NCBI GenBank assembly: GCA_043767985.1
Contig: JAYVKZ010000236.1
Coordinates: 1-15,699, forward strand
Direction: 5' to 3'
Source: JAPOKJ01 sp043767985
GTDB lineage: Bacteria > Pseudomonadota > Gammaproteobacteria > Burkholderiales > Burkholderiaceae_E
Length of the DNA stretch: 15,699 nt
Shown: piece by piece, positions 1-7,133 of the stretch
Numbering within the stretch: position 1 is the stretch's first letter
How the letters are laid out: every line of letters starts with the position of its first letter
Translations under genes and position numbers: made by a program
The notes under the pieces: model-generated
Database searches by the model: none
What the model was told of the DNA's origin: nothing
The model's input: the letters and a program-made list of their open reading frames with translations, nothing else

Positions 1-854
1 CGAAAAAAATTGGTGACTCCAATCAATAGATCTTGGAATAGTGCATCGATCTCAAGTGGGTTGCGCTGCAAGAACTTGACATAGGCGTTGATTGAATCAA
101 TTTGATGCACCGCCATCCGTCGCGCAATGCGTCGCTGAATGGTACTTGACTTGTAGAGAGAAAAATCGTGGGTGGTCTTGGCGCGCAGCAAAGTAAAAAG
201 TGGTCGTAAAGCATCGTCGTCCTTAGCTGAATCGGCCTGATTCGGAGCACTGGAAGGTTTGACGGTGCGCCCCGCATAGGTCATCAGTTGCGCCAACATT
301 TTGTCGGGCGCGAGTTGGAAATCCACTACGCCCGTCTCGATGGCGCTCTTGGGCATGCCGTCAAACTCAGCACTCACGGGGGTTTGTGCCATCACCATGC
401 CACCGGCCGCTTTGATCGCCCGAATGCCAACGCTACCGTCTCGACCCGTTCCCGAAAACACGATGCCAATGGCGTTCTCTCCCCGGTCCTGAGCCAAGGA
501 GTTGAAAAAGAAGTCGATCGGAAAACGATGGCCCCGAGGCTCAACAGGCTCCGCCAACTGCAAATTTCCCTGCCTAAGCGTCATCTCGGAATTGGGTGGA
601 ATAATGTACACGCAGTTGACTTCGACTGGCATGCCATTGGTGACTTCAAACACTTTCATGGCCGTAAAGCGACGTACAAGCTCGGACAAGAGGCTGCGGT
701 GGTCGGGGGCGAGATGTTGAACCAACACGAAGGCCATGCCCGAGACTTTGTCGGCCGGTAAGCCCGCAAAGAAGGCTTCAAAGGCGGCGAGACCACCGGC
801 GGACGCACCAAGTCCGACGATGGGGAAGACGGTAGGGGGAATTTTGGCGGTCAT
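1..854 (-). CDS. CheB-CheR fusion signalling protein, N-terminal part (runs off left edge)
   Basis: The visible 284 residues start at the ATG complementary to 852-854 and remain open to the window edge. Residues about 10-195 are a CheB-type methylesterase domain. Its likely catalytic triad is Ser18 in GLGASAGG, His47 in LVQHLAPDH and Asp139 in SGTGRDG. After a short linker, residues about 212-284 match the helical N-terminal domain of CheR methyltransferases (DFSLYKSSTIQRRIARRM, then LLIGVTNFF), so the catalytic CheR domain should lie beyond the edge. There is no receiver domain before CheB. In this family, fusions of CheB and CheR often continue into coiled-coil, PAS and histidine kinase modules and work outside classical flagellar chemotaxis; whether that holds here cannot be seen. 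The methylesterase removes glutamyl methyl esters from receptor-like proteins. The gene follows ackA on the same strand after 94 bases. The start has only a weak ribosome site (GAAG). Confidence 0.9.
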   Translation of the reverse strand, partial: MTAKIPPTVFPIVGLGASAGGLAAFEAFFAGLPADKVSGMAFVLVQHLAPDHRSLLSELVRRFTAMKVFEVTNGMPVEVNCVYIIPPNSEMTLRQGNLQLAEPVEPRGHRFPIDFFFNSLAQDRGENAIGIVFSGTGRDGSVGIRAIKAAGGMVMAQTPVSAEFDGMPKSAIETGVVDFQLAPDKMLAQLMTYAGRTVKPSSAPNQADSAKDDDALRPLFTLLRAKTTHDFSLYKSSTIQRRIARRMAVHQIDSINAYVKFLQRNPLEIDALFQDLLIGVTNFF

Positions 855-893
855 GATTCTTCATTGGACGTCTTCGGCACATCGCCTTCTGTG

Positions 894-926
894 ACAGTAC
901 GCCACACTTGAGGGTGGCTTCACTGT
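894..926 (-). terminator. Intergenic hairpin between ackA and the cheB-cheR fusion
   Basis: A two-part stem lies in the 94-base gap. The outer arms ACAGT (894-898) and ACTGT (922-926) enclose the inner arms GCCAC (901-905) and GTGGC (914-918), with an 8-base loop. It sits 23 bases past the ackA stop on the minus strand. No run of T follows it on that strand, so a classical intrinsic terminator is not supported. It could be an attenuating or RNA-stabilising hairpin between two co-directional genes. Confidence 0.4.
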
Positions 927-948
927 TCGGTAGACCCCAAAGAGGAAG

Positions 949-2163
949 TTATTTTTGTGATTTGAGGAGGTCGGCACAGTGGACGGCGATCATTTGTTCT
1001 TCGTCCGTCGGAATGATGGCGATTTGCATGCCGCTTGAATCACAATGAAGCAGCTCGAGGTCAATACTGTTGGCCAGAGGGTCGAGCTTGGCGCCAAGCC
1101 AATGGCAACCTGTCACAACCCGTTCTCGGATCGCGGCTGCGTTTTCGCCAATGCCACCTGTAAAGACCAAAGCGTCGAGGCCACCCATGGCGGCCGCGAG
1201 TGAACCGATCTCTCCCAGCAGACGAAACACGAAAAGATCAATCGCCTGGCTGGCCTCCGGCGCTTCGCTTTTTAGCAAGACACGCAAGTCTGCGCTAATG
1301 CCTGATACACCCAAGAGGCCAGAGCGTTGGTAAAGCATGTCACTTACTTGCTGATCGGTCATTTTGAGCTGTTGCAACAGGAAAAGGAGGACGCCGGGAT
1401 CTAAGGTGCCGCAGCGGGTACCCATCACTAGCCCGTCCAGCGCTGAAAACCCCATCGTTGTGGCGACGCTCCTGCCGTGCTGAATCGCACAAAGGCTAGC
1501 TCCGTTGCCAAGATGGGCGACGATGATTCGCCCCAGGGCCTTGTCTCCAAGAACACGAGGCAGTTGCGAAGTGATGTACTCAAACGACAGGCCATGGAAG
1601 CCAAAGCGCTGGATGCCGAGATCGGTCATCTCCCGTGGCAAGGCAAAGGCCCGTGCGACCCAGGCTTGTTCGCAATGAAAGGTGGTGTCGAAACAAGCGA
1701 TTTGCTGGGCGCCAGGCCAGTGTGCTTGCGCCGAGCGGATGGCCTCCAGGCACGCAGGCTGATGCAACGGCGCAAGAGGGATGAGCGCCTCTAAATCCAA
1801 GAGTGACGTCTTGGTGATCAGGGTCGGGTGCAGGTACCTTGTACCTCCGTGTACAACACGATGGCCGATGGCGGTCATGTTCAAGTCGCTTTGGTTTTTG
1901 CTCAGCCAAGCAAACAAAAGCGGAAGTGCTTCAACCAACTCAAATGCACCGGATTGATTCTCGCGCACGACCTCTTCGGATGGATCCTCCGATTTATGGG
2001 CGTAGGAAATTTGGAGAACACTTTCGTTTTGCCGGAGGTGGCCGCGACCGATCAGCCCTGTTTGGGATGCGGGTGCCGATGCAGAAAGGCTAAACAGTGC
2101 AAATTTAATACCGGACGAGCCGATATTGAGCACCAGGAGGGTTTTCTTTTTGCGAAGGGTCAT
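949..2163 (-). CDS. ackA: Acetate kinase
   Basis: A 404-residue protein of normal length for acetate/propionate kinases (about 400). It transfers a phosphoryl group between acetyl phosphate and ADP, giving acetate and ATP, in the cytoplasm. Family motifs appear in order: LVLNIGSSGIK (residues 10-20, phosphate loop), GHRVVHGG (substrate arginine), CFDTTFH, GFHGLSFEYI, AHLGNGASL, MGTRCGTLDPG, FTGGIGENAAAIRE and IPTDEEQMIA (late glutamate). Two positions differ from the commonest form: the third Ser of NxGSSS is Gly18, and the second His of GFHGTSH is Phe. The start is supported by AGGA about six bases upstream. The plus-strand phosphoketolase gene 2 kb away makes its probable substrate, acetyl phosphate. 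No phosphotransacetylase gene is visible. Divergent from the BON gene across 189 bases. Confidence 0.96.
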   Translation of the reverse strand: MTLRKKKTLLVLNIGSSGIKFALFSLSASAPASQTGLIGRGHLRQNESVLQISYAHKSEDPSEEVVRENQSGAFELVEALPLLFAWLSKNQSDLNMTAIGHRVVHGGTRYLHPTLITKTSLLDLEALIPLAPLHQPACLEAIRSAQAHWPGAQQIACFDTTFHCEQAWVARAFALPREMTDLGIQRFGFHGLSFEYITSQLPRVLGDKALGRIIVAHLGNGASLCAIQHGRSVATTMGFSALDGLVMGTRCGTLDPGVLLFLLQQLKMTDQQVSDMLYQRSGLLGVSGISADLRVLLKSEAPEASQAIDLFVFRLLGEIGSLAAAMGGLDALVFTGGIGENAAAIRERVVTGCHWLGAKLDPLANSIDLELLHCDSSGMQIAIIPTDEEQMIAVHCADLLKSQK

Positions 2164-2352
2164 GCAGATCCTGTAGGGTGCTCTTATTTACGTTCTTTAT
2201 ATCGAGCCGCAGGTATCGATGTCTGTACTCCAGCGCACCTTTCAGTCCGACACGCTTAAAGCGTCACAAAATGGTCTTTGTGCGTTGCCGAACTGAAGCT
2301 TTGCAGCGATTAGGTCAAATTCGATGCTGTTTCCACGGGTGAGGACCACGGT
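2164..2352. promoter_or_regulatory. Divergent promoter region ackA / BON gene with two adjacent inverted repeats
   Basis: This 189-base gap must hold start signals for both divergent units. Two inverted repeats abut each other. One is ACGCTT-A-AAGCGT at 2252-2264. The other has CACAAA (2265-2270) and TTTGTG (2277-2282) around a six-base spacer. A GTGAGGA ribosome site lies just before the BON start. No convincing -35/-10 pair was found by eye, so promoter positions are not claimed. Confidence 0.4.
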
Positions 2353-3006
2353 ATGAAAACGGATCTTGAAGTTGAACTAGATGTCTTGGCTGAGTTGCAA
2401 TGGGAGCGTGCGATTCGAGCGGACAAAATTGTGGTCGATGTCTTGGAGGGTGTGGTCACCTTAACCGGTGAGGTCGGTAGTTACTCCGAAAAGTTGGCGG
2501 CCGAGCAGGCGGCGCGACGCGTCTCTGAGGTGAGAGATCTCGCGAACGCCATCCAAGTGAACTTGATCAGCTTAGACTATCGTAGCGACAAAGAGCTTCA
2601 GAAATTTGTGGTGAATGCCCTGAAAAGCTTAGCGCATTTACCCAAAGACGCGATACAAGTGATCGTGCTGGATGGCTTCGTCACGCTGACCGGTACCTTA
2701 GATTGGCAATGTCAGAAAAACGTGGCGATGAACACGATTGCTCAACTTTACGGGGTGAAGGGGGTTCACGATCACATTGTGATTAACGCTGGTGATGCTT
2801 CACTCCTTGTGCAAACCGATATCGAGGCTGCACTGGAGCGCTGCGCTCTCGCGTATGCGAGGTTGATTAAGGTCGAGGTGCGTGGCTCCAACGTGACGCT
2901 CAGTGGGCGAGTCAGCAGTTGGTCGGAGCGGGAGCTTGCCAAGCAGGCGGCCTGGGGCAGTCCGGGTGTGCTGAAGGTGATCGATCAGATGACGGCTTCC
3001 TATTAA
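2353..3006 (+). CDS. BON-domain protein with three BON repeats
   Basis: A 217-residue protein built of three successive BON modules at about residues 4-71, 75-143 and 147-216. Each has the alternating helix-strand pattern and the signature VxLxG: VVTLTGEV, FVTLTGTL and NVTLSGRV. BON domains, as in OsmY, are thought to bind phospholipid surfaces or other envelope components, and many are stress-induced. No signal peptide is visible (the N-terminus MKTDLEVELDVL is charged), so this copy probably stays in the cytoplasm or is peripheral at the inner membrane. The start is well placed after GTGAGGA. The permease gene begins five bases after its stop, so the two are very likely cotranscribed and coupled. 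The exact role is not known. Confidence 0.88.
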   Translation: MKTDLEVELDVLAELQWERAIRADKIVVDVLEGVVTLTGEVGSYSEKLAAEQAARRVSEVRDLANAIQVNLISLDYRSDKELQKFVVNALKSLAHLPKDAIQVIVLDGFVTLTGTLDWQCQKNVAMNTIAQLYGVKGVHDHIVINAGDASLLVQTDIEAALERCALAYARLIKVEVRGSNVTLSGRVSSWSERELAKQAAWGSPGVLKVIDQMTASY

Positions 3007-3011
3007 TTATC

Positions 3012-4061
3012 TTGTCAACCAGTCTCCCCAAAGAACGGATACTGCTTGGCTTCTTGATCATCGCCACCGTAGCCTTGGCGTGGATCTTGCTGCCGTTCTA
3101 CGGAACCATCATGTGGGCGATGATTATTTCGTTATTGTCCTCGCCGGTTCACCGTTGGTTTCGGTCAAGAATGGGGACACATCCCAATCTCGCGGCCCTG
3201 CTGACTCTCGCTCTGGTGGTTCTCATGGTGATTCTGCCGGTGGCGCTTCTTTCGGCAGCACTTGCACGGGAGGCTGCGAGCTTGTTCACGAAGATACAAT
3301 CGGGCGAGCTCAATCCTATTTTATATTTTCGAACCGTGTTCGATGCGTTGCCGCGCTGGATCGTTGAGCTGTTAAATCGCGTCGGACTGGTCAATTTCGA
3401 GGTGCTCTTGCAGCGCGCGGCCGGAGGCCTCACGCAAGCGAGCCAATTAATTGCCACGCATGCGCTCAGCCTCGGGCAGGTGACGTTTGAATTTATTGCG
3501 ATGGTCTTTGTCTCTCTCTATCTGGCCTTCTTTTTTATTCGTGATGGTGAGCGTCTCGCGCGAGGGGTACGCCATACGATTCCCTTGGAGCGCGAGCACA
3601 AGTTAGAGCTTATTGCCAAATTCACCACGGTAATTCGCGCGATTGTGAAAGGAAACCTCTTGGTGGCAGGCCTCCAAGGCGCTTTAGGCGGCGTGGCGTT
3701 TTGGGCGCTAGGGGTACCTGGCGCCATACTTTGGGGAGTCCTGATGGCTTTTCTGTCCTTGGTGCCTGCGGTTGGCGCTGGCCTGGTGTGGTTTCCGGTG
3801 GCAGTTTATTTTTTTGTCACGGGCGCTCTTTGGCAAGGCCTTGCACTGACCCTCTATGGCGTTCTAGTGATTGGACTGGTTGATAATCTTTTACGGCCGA
3901 TTTTGGTCGGAAAGGACACGAGAATGCCTGACTATGTGGTGATGATTTCCACCTTAGGCGGGCTGTCGGTCTTAGGCATCAATGGGTTTGTCTTGGGGCC
4001 AGTGATTGCGGCGATGTTTATTGCGGTGTTGCATCTCTATCAGGCCATTCGCGCTGAGTAG
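3012..4061 (+). CDS. AI-2E / PerM-family permease
   Basis: The protein is 349 residues with a TTG start at 3012, which keeps the complete first membrane helix (LLGFLIIATVALAWILLPF) and lies five bases after the BON stop. An upstream in-frame ATG at 2919 would overlap the BON gene by 88 bases and add residues unlike the family. An internal ATG at 3111 would delete most of the first helix. The protein is very hydrophobic with about eight likely membrane helices. Family marks are the AFFFIRDGERL segment, GNLLVAGLQGALGG, FLSLVPAVGAGLVW, the DNLLRPILVGK segment and the C-terminal GGLSVLGINGFVLGPV. Members of this family (PerM, TqsA, YdbI-like) export varied substrates or act as ion antiporters, so substrate is unknown. 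No strong ribosome site precedes the TTG, fitting translational coupling. Confidence 0.9.
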   Translation: MSTSLPKERILLGFLIIATVALAWILLPFYGTIMWAMIISLLSSPVHRWFRSRMGTHPNLAALLTLALVVLMVILPVALLSAALAREAASLFTKIQSGELNPILYFRTVFDALPRWIVELLNRVGLVNFEVLLQRAAGGLTQASQLIATHALSLGQVTFEFIAMVFVSLYLAFFFIRDGERLARGVRHTIPLEREHKLELIAKFTTVIRAIVKGNLLVAGLQGALGGVAFWALGVPGAILWGVLMAFLSLVPAVGAGLVWFPVAVYFFVTGALWQGLALTLYGVLVIGLVDNLLRPILVGKDTRMPDYVVMISTLGGLSVLGINGFVLGPVIAAMFIAVLHLYQAIRAE

Positions 4062-4132
4062 AGGTTGGTGCGCGGCGGCTCTCGTGCGCTGGCGTACAGA
4101 CCTGCTTTGCATAGCGCTATAGGGTTAGGCGT
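4062..4132 (+). promoter_or_regulatory. Leader before phosphoketolase with ATAGCGCTAT palindrome and ribosome site
   Basis: This 71-base gap separates the permease from the phosphoketolase gene. It contains the perfect ten-base palindrome ATAGCGCTAT at 4111-4120. AGGG at 4121-4124, eight bases before the ATG at 4133, directly abuts it and is the probable ribosome site. No T-rich terminator follows the permease, so read-through is possible. Confidence 0.35.
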
Positions 4133-6499
4133 ATGAAATTTGAAACCCTCGATCCCAATGCCTTAGCCGATATCGATGCCTATTGGCGGGCTAGCAACTA
4201 CCTCTCCGTCGGCCAGCTTTATTTGCTCGCCAATCCACTCCTGACGGAGCCTCTAACGCGTGCTCACATCAAGGCGCTTTTGGTGGGGCATTGGGGTACG
4301 GTGCCCGGTCAGAACTTCATTTATGTACATTTGAACCGTGTGATCAAAAAACACGATCTCAACATGATGTACATCTCTGGCCCCGGCCATGGCGGGCAGG
4401 CCATGGTGAGCCAAACCTACTTAGAGGGGAGCTATAGTGAAATCTACCCTGCCATCGGCCAGAACCTTGCAGGGCTTCAAAAGCTTTTCGCTCAGTTCTC
4501 CTTTCCTGGTGGAATTTCAAGTCATGTGGCCCCCAGCACACCGGGATCGATTCATGAAGGCGGTGAGCTAGGCTATTCGTTAAGTCATGCATTTGGCGCT
4601 GTGTTGGATAACCCTAGTTTGATCGTTGCCTGTGTGGTGGGCGACGGCGAGGCAGAAACCGGGCCATTAGCGACAGCTTGGCAGGCCAACAAAATGCTCG
4701 ACCCGGTTGGCGACGGTGCCGTCTTGCCGATCTTGCATCTCAACGGTTATAAAATTGCCAACCCTGCCTTGCTGGCCCGCATTGAGCATGAGGAGCTTGA
4801 ACAGTTTTTCTTTGGTTGCGGCTGGACACCCATTTTTGTAGAGGGTGACGATCCGGCACTCATGCATCAAAAGATGGCTGAGGCCTTGGACCAAGCGATT
4901 GCTCATATTCATCAGATTCACAGCGACGCTCGCCTGCGTAATACGCAAGCCCGGCCGCGTTGGCCGATGATCATCCTGCGCACTCCTAAGGGATGGACCG
5001 GACCGAAGGTGGTGAACGGCCTGCATGTGGAGGGAACCTTCCGGTCGCACCAAATTGCTCTCGCGATTGGTGCTGAGGGATCGGACAGTATTGTGGCGCT
5101 CGAAACCTGGATGAAGAGCTATTCGCCCCATGACCTTTTCGATCCTGTCGGGCGCTTAAAAGCATCCTTGGCTGAGCTTGCGCCGAGAGGCACTGCCCGT
5201 ATGGGCGCAAACCCGCATGCCAATGGTGGCTTGCTCCTGGTGGCTTTGCAATTGCCCTCCTTCGAGGACTATGGTGTGCGGGTCACCTCTCCCGGTTCGC
5301 TTGAGGCGCAGGACACCTTAGTACTTGGAGCCTACTTACGAGATGTTGTGAGGCTCAACCAGGAGCAGCGAAATTTCAGAATCTTTGGGCCAGACGAGAC
5401 GCTCTCCAACAAGCTCGGTGCGGTGTTCGAAGCGACTCATCGCCAGTGGGATGGCGCTACGTTGGAATATGACGAGTTTCTAGCACGGTCCGGCCGGGTG
5501 CTCGACTCGATGCTGAGTGAGCATCAGTGTCAGGGTTGGCTAGAAGGGTACTTACTCTCGGGTCGACATGGCCTATTCAATAGCTATGAGGCCTTCATTC
5601 GGATTGTTGACTCCATGTTCAGCCAGCATGCCAAGTGGTTGAAGGTGTGTGCTGAACTTCCTTGGCGACGGCCGATTGCCTCGCTCAACTATTTGTTGAG
5701 CTCTCACGTATGGCAACAAGATCATAATGGTTTTACCCATCAAGATCCTGGCTTTCTGGATCATGTGGTCAATAAAAAGGCGAGCATTGTTCGTGTGTAC
5801 TTGCCGCCCGATGCAAACTGTCTGCTGTCGGTGATGAGCCATTGCCTAGAGTCTCGTAACTACGTCAATGTCGTCGTTGCAAGCAAGCACGCGCGGCCGC
5901 AGTGGCTTAGTATGAGCGAGGCGGTGATCCATTGCAGCAAGGGTGCCGGGATCTGGGCTTGGGCGAGTAACGATCAGGCGAGCGAACCCGACTTGGTGAT
6001 GGCCTGCTGCGGTGACACCCCTACGCTTGAAACGCTTGCGGCCGTCAGCATGCTTCGACAATATTTGCCAGAGCTCAAAATTCGCGTGGTGAACGTGGTG
6101 GATCTCATGAAACTTCAACCCGAGGATGAACATCCTCATGGCTTGAGCGATAGCGATTACGCTTCCATGTTTACCGACTACAAGCCGATAGTGTTTGCTT
6201 TTCATGGCTATCCCACCTTGATTCAGCAACTGACCTATGTGCGCCATAATAGAAACTTGGTCGTGCATGGTTATCGAGAGGAGGGTACGATCACCACCGC
6301 TTTTGATATGAGAGTGCAGAACGAACTCGACCGTTTTCATTTAGTGATCTCTGCGATTGATTGTCTACCCAAATTAGCCGATCAAGGAGCCTATCTTCGG
6401 CAACTATGCCAAGAGAAACTCATCGAGCACAAGCATTACATTCGTAAACATGGCAAAGACATGCCCGAGATCATTGACTGGAAGTGGTCGATGACGTGA
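4133..6499 (+). CDS. xfp: Phosphoketolase (xylulose-5-phosphate/fructose-6-phosphate type)
   Basis: A 788-residue thiamine-diphosphate enzyme of the usual length for the family. It cleaves xylulose 5-phosphate with phosphate to acetyl phosphate and glyceraldehyde 3-phosphate, and often fructose 6-phosphate to acetyl phosphate and erythrose 4-phosphate. Key marks are GHWG near residue 52, GPGHGG (83-88), the family signature HEGGELGY (141-148), and the cofactor- and magnesium-binding stretch that begins GDGEAETGP at 170 and reaches LNGYKI. The C-terminal half keeps the typical SHVWQQDHNGFTHQDPG and VYLPPDANCLLSV segments and ends in NVVDLMKLQ and HGYREEGTITTAFDMRV. Preference for one or both sugars cannot be read off. 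Together with acetate kinase upstream it gives an ATP-yielding route to acetate. It is followed by a histidine phosphatase gene whose start overlaps its stop. Confidence 0.97.
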   Translation: MKFETLDPNALADIDAYWRASNYLSVGQLYLLANPLLTEPLTRAHIKALLVGHWGTVPGQNFIYVHLNRVIKKHDLNMMYISGPGHGGQAMVSQTYLEGSYSEIYPAIGQNLAGLQKLFAQFSFPGGISSHVAPSTPGSIHEGGELGYSLSHAFGAVLDNPSLIVACVVGDGEAETGPLATAWQANKMLDPVGDGAVLPILHLNGYKIANPALLARIEHEELEQFFFGCGWTPIFVEGDDPALMHQKMAEALDQAIAHIHQIHSDARLRNTQARPRWPMIILRTPKGWTGPKVVNGLHVEGTFRSHQIALAIGAEGSDSIVALETWMKSYSPHDLFDPVGRLKASLAELAPRGTARMGANPHANGGLLLVALQLPSFEDYGVRVTSPGSLEAQDTLVLGAYLRDVVRLNQEQRNFRIFGPDETLSNKLGAVFEATHRQWDGATLEYDEFLARSGRVLDSMLSEHQCQGWLEGYLLSGRHGLFNSYEAFIRIVDSMFSQHAKWLKVCAELPWRRPIASLNYLLSSHVWQQDHNGFTHQDPGFLDHVVNKKASIVRVYLPPDANCLLSVMSHCLESRNYVNVVVASKHARPQWLSMSEAVIHCSKGAGIWAWASNDQASEPDLVMACCGDTPTLETLAAVSMLRQYLPELKIRVVNVVDLMKLQPEDEHPHGLSDSDYASMFTDYKPIVFAFHGYPTLIQQLTYVRHNRNLVVHGYREEGTITTAFDMRVQNELDRFHLVISAIDCLPKLADQGAYLRQLCQEKLIEHKHYIRKHGKDMPEIIDWKWSMT

Positions 6500-7110
6500 A
6501 ACAAGATCTGAAACTCTACTTGATTCGACATGCCGAAACGGAATGGTCGCTCTCCGGGCAGCATACCGGTCGAACTGATTTGCCGTTAACCGAGCATGGC
6601 GAGGCGATGGCGCTTGAACTTAGGCCCTGTCTGGCGCGTGTGAAGTTCGATTTAATCCTGACGAGCCCGCGTTTGCGCGCTCGCAGAACATGTGAATTGG
6701 CCGGGCTGAGCACGGCAAGCGATGTTGAGCCTGATCTTGAAGAGTGGAACTACGGATATTACGAGGGACTTCGATCCTCAGAAATTCGTCATACTCGTCG
6801 AGAATGGAGCGTTTGGCGTGATGGTTGTCCGGGAGGCGAGTCGCCCGTGCTGGCGTCCGCACGAGCAGATCGCTTGATTGCACGGCTTGCCCAAGGGGAG
6901 GGTAATGTGGCGCTATTTTCCCATGGTCAGTTTTCTCGGGTTTTTGCGGCGCGTTGGTTAGGTTTGGAATCACATGAGGGACGTCACTTTTCAATGGACC
7001 CTGCCTCGGTCAGTATCCTGGGTCATGAACCCGGTCATGCTGGAGAGCGGGTCATTTCCTTGTGGAATGCTAGCCCGACATGTTTTGGTGAAAGCGCTCA
7101 TCTCATTTAA
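6496..7110 (+). CDS. Histidine phosphatase family protein (phosphoglycerate mutase-like)
   Basis: The preferred start is the GTG at 6496, which overlaps the phosphoketolase TGA in a GTGA junction and has GGAAG a suitable distance upstream. This gives 204 residues. A GTG at 6484 would add four residues. The catalytic phosphohistidine motif LIRHAETEW (His12) is followed by TGRTDLPLTEHGE, TSPRLRARRTCELAG, a probable acid residue in EEWNYGYYEG and the second histidine in FSHGQFSRV. All residues for phosphotransfer chemistry therefore seem present. Members include phosphoglycerate mutases, sugar phosphatases and protein phosphatases, so the substrate is open. Tight coupling to phosphoketolase suggests a sugar phosphate or a phosphorylated intermediate of that route. 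This is inference. Confidence 0.88.
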   Translation: MKQDLKLYLIRHAETEWSLSGQHTGRTDLPLTEHGEAMALELRPCLARVKFDLILTSPRLRARRTCELAGLSTASDVEPDLEEWNYGYYEGLRSSEIRHTRREWSVWRDGCPGGESPVLASARADRLIARLAQGEGNVALFSHGQFSRVFAARWLGLESHEGRHFSMDPASVSILGHEPGHAGERVISLWNASPTCFGESAHLI

Positions 7111-7133
7111 GCGCATATCCTGTGCGAGTGCGA

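Noticed and set aside
288..761. A 157-codon plus-strand open frame opposite the CheB-CheR gene.
   Set aside because: The minus-strand frame continues to the window edge with intact CheB and CheR motifs, so the plus-strand frame is not a gene.
1477..1909. Long open frames on both strands within the acetate kinase gene.
   Set aside because: They overlap a gene with unmistakable family motifs, encode no recognisable domain and have no good ribosome sites; they are frame shadows.
2919..3011. N-terminal extension of the permease from ATG 2919.
   Set aside because: The added residues are the BON coding sequence in another frame and unlike permease N-termini.
4667..6340. Several open frames of 70-160 codons antisense to phosphoketolase.
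   Set aside because: The plus-strand protein is fully conserved through this span; the antisense products have no domain and arise from codon bias.
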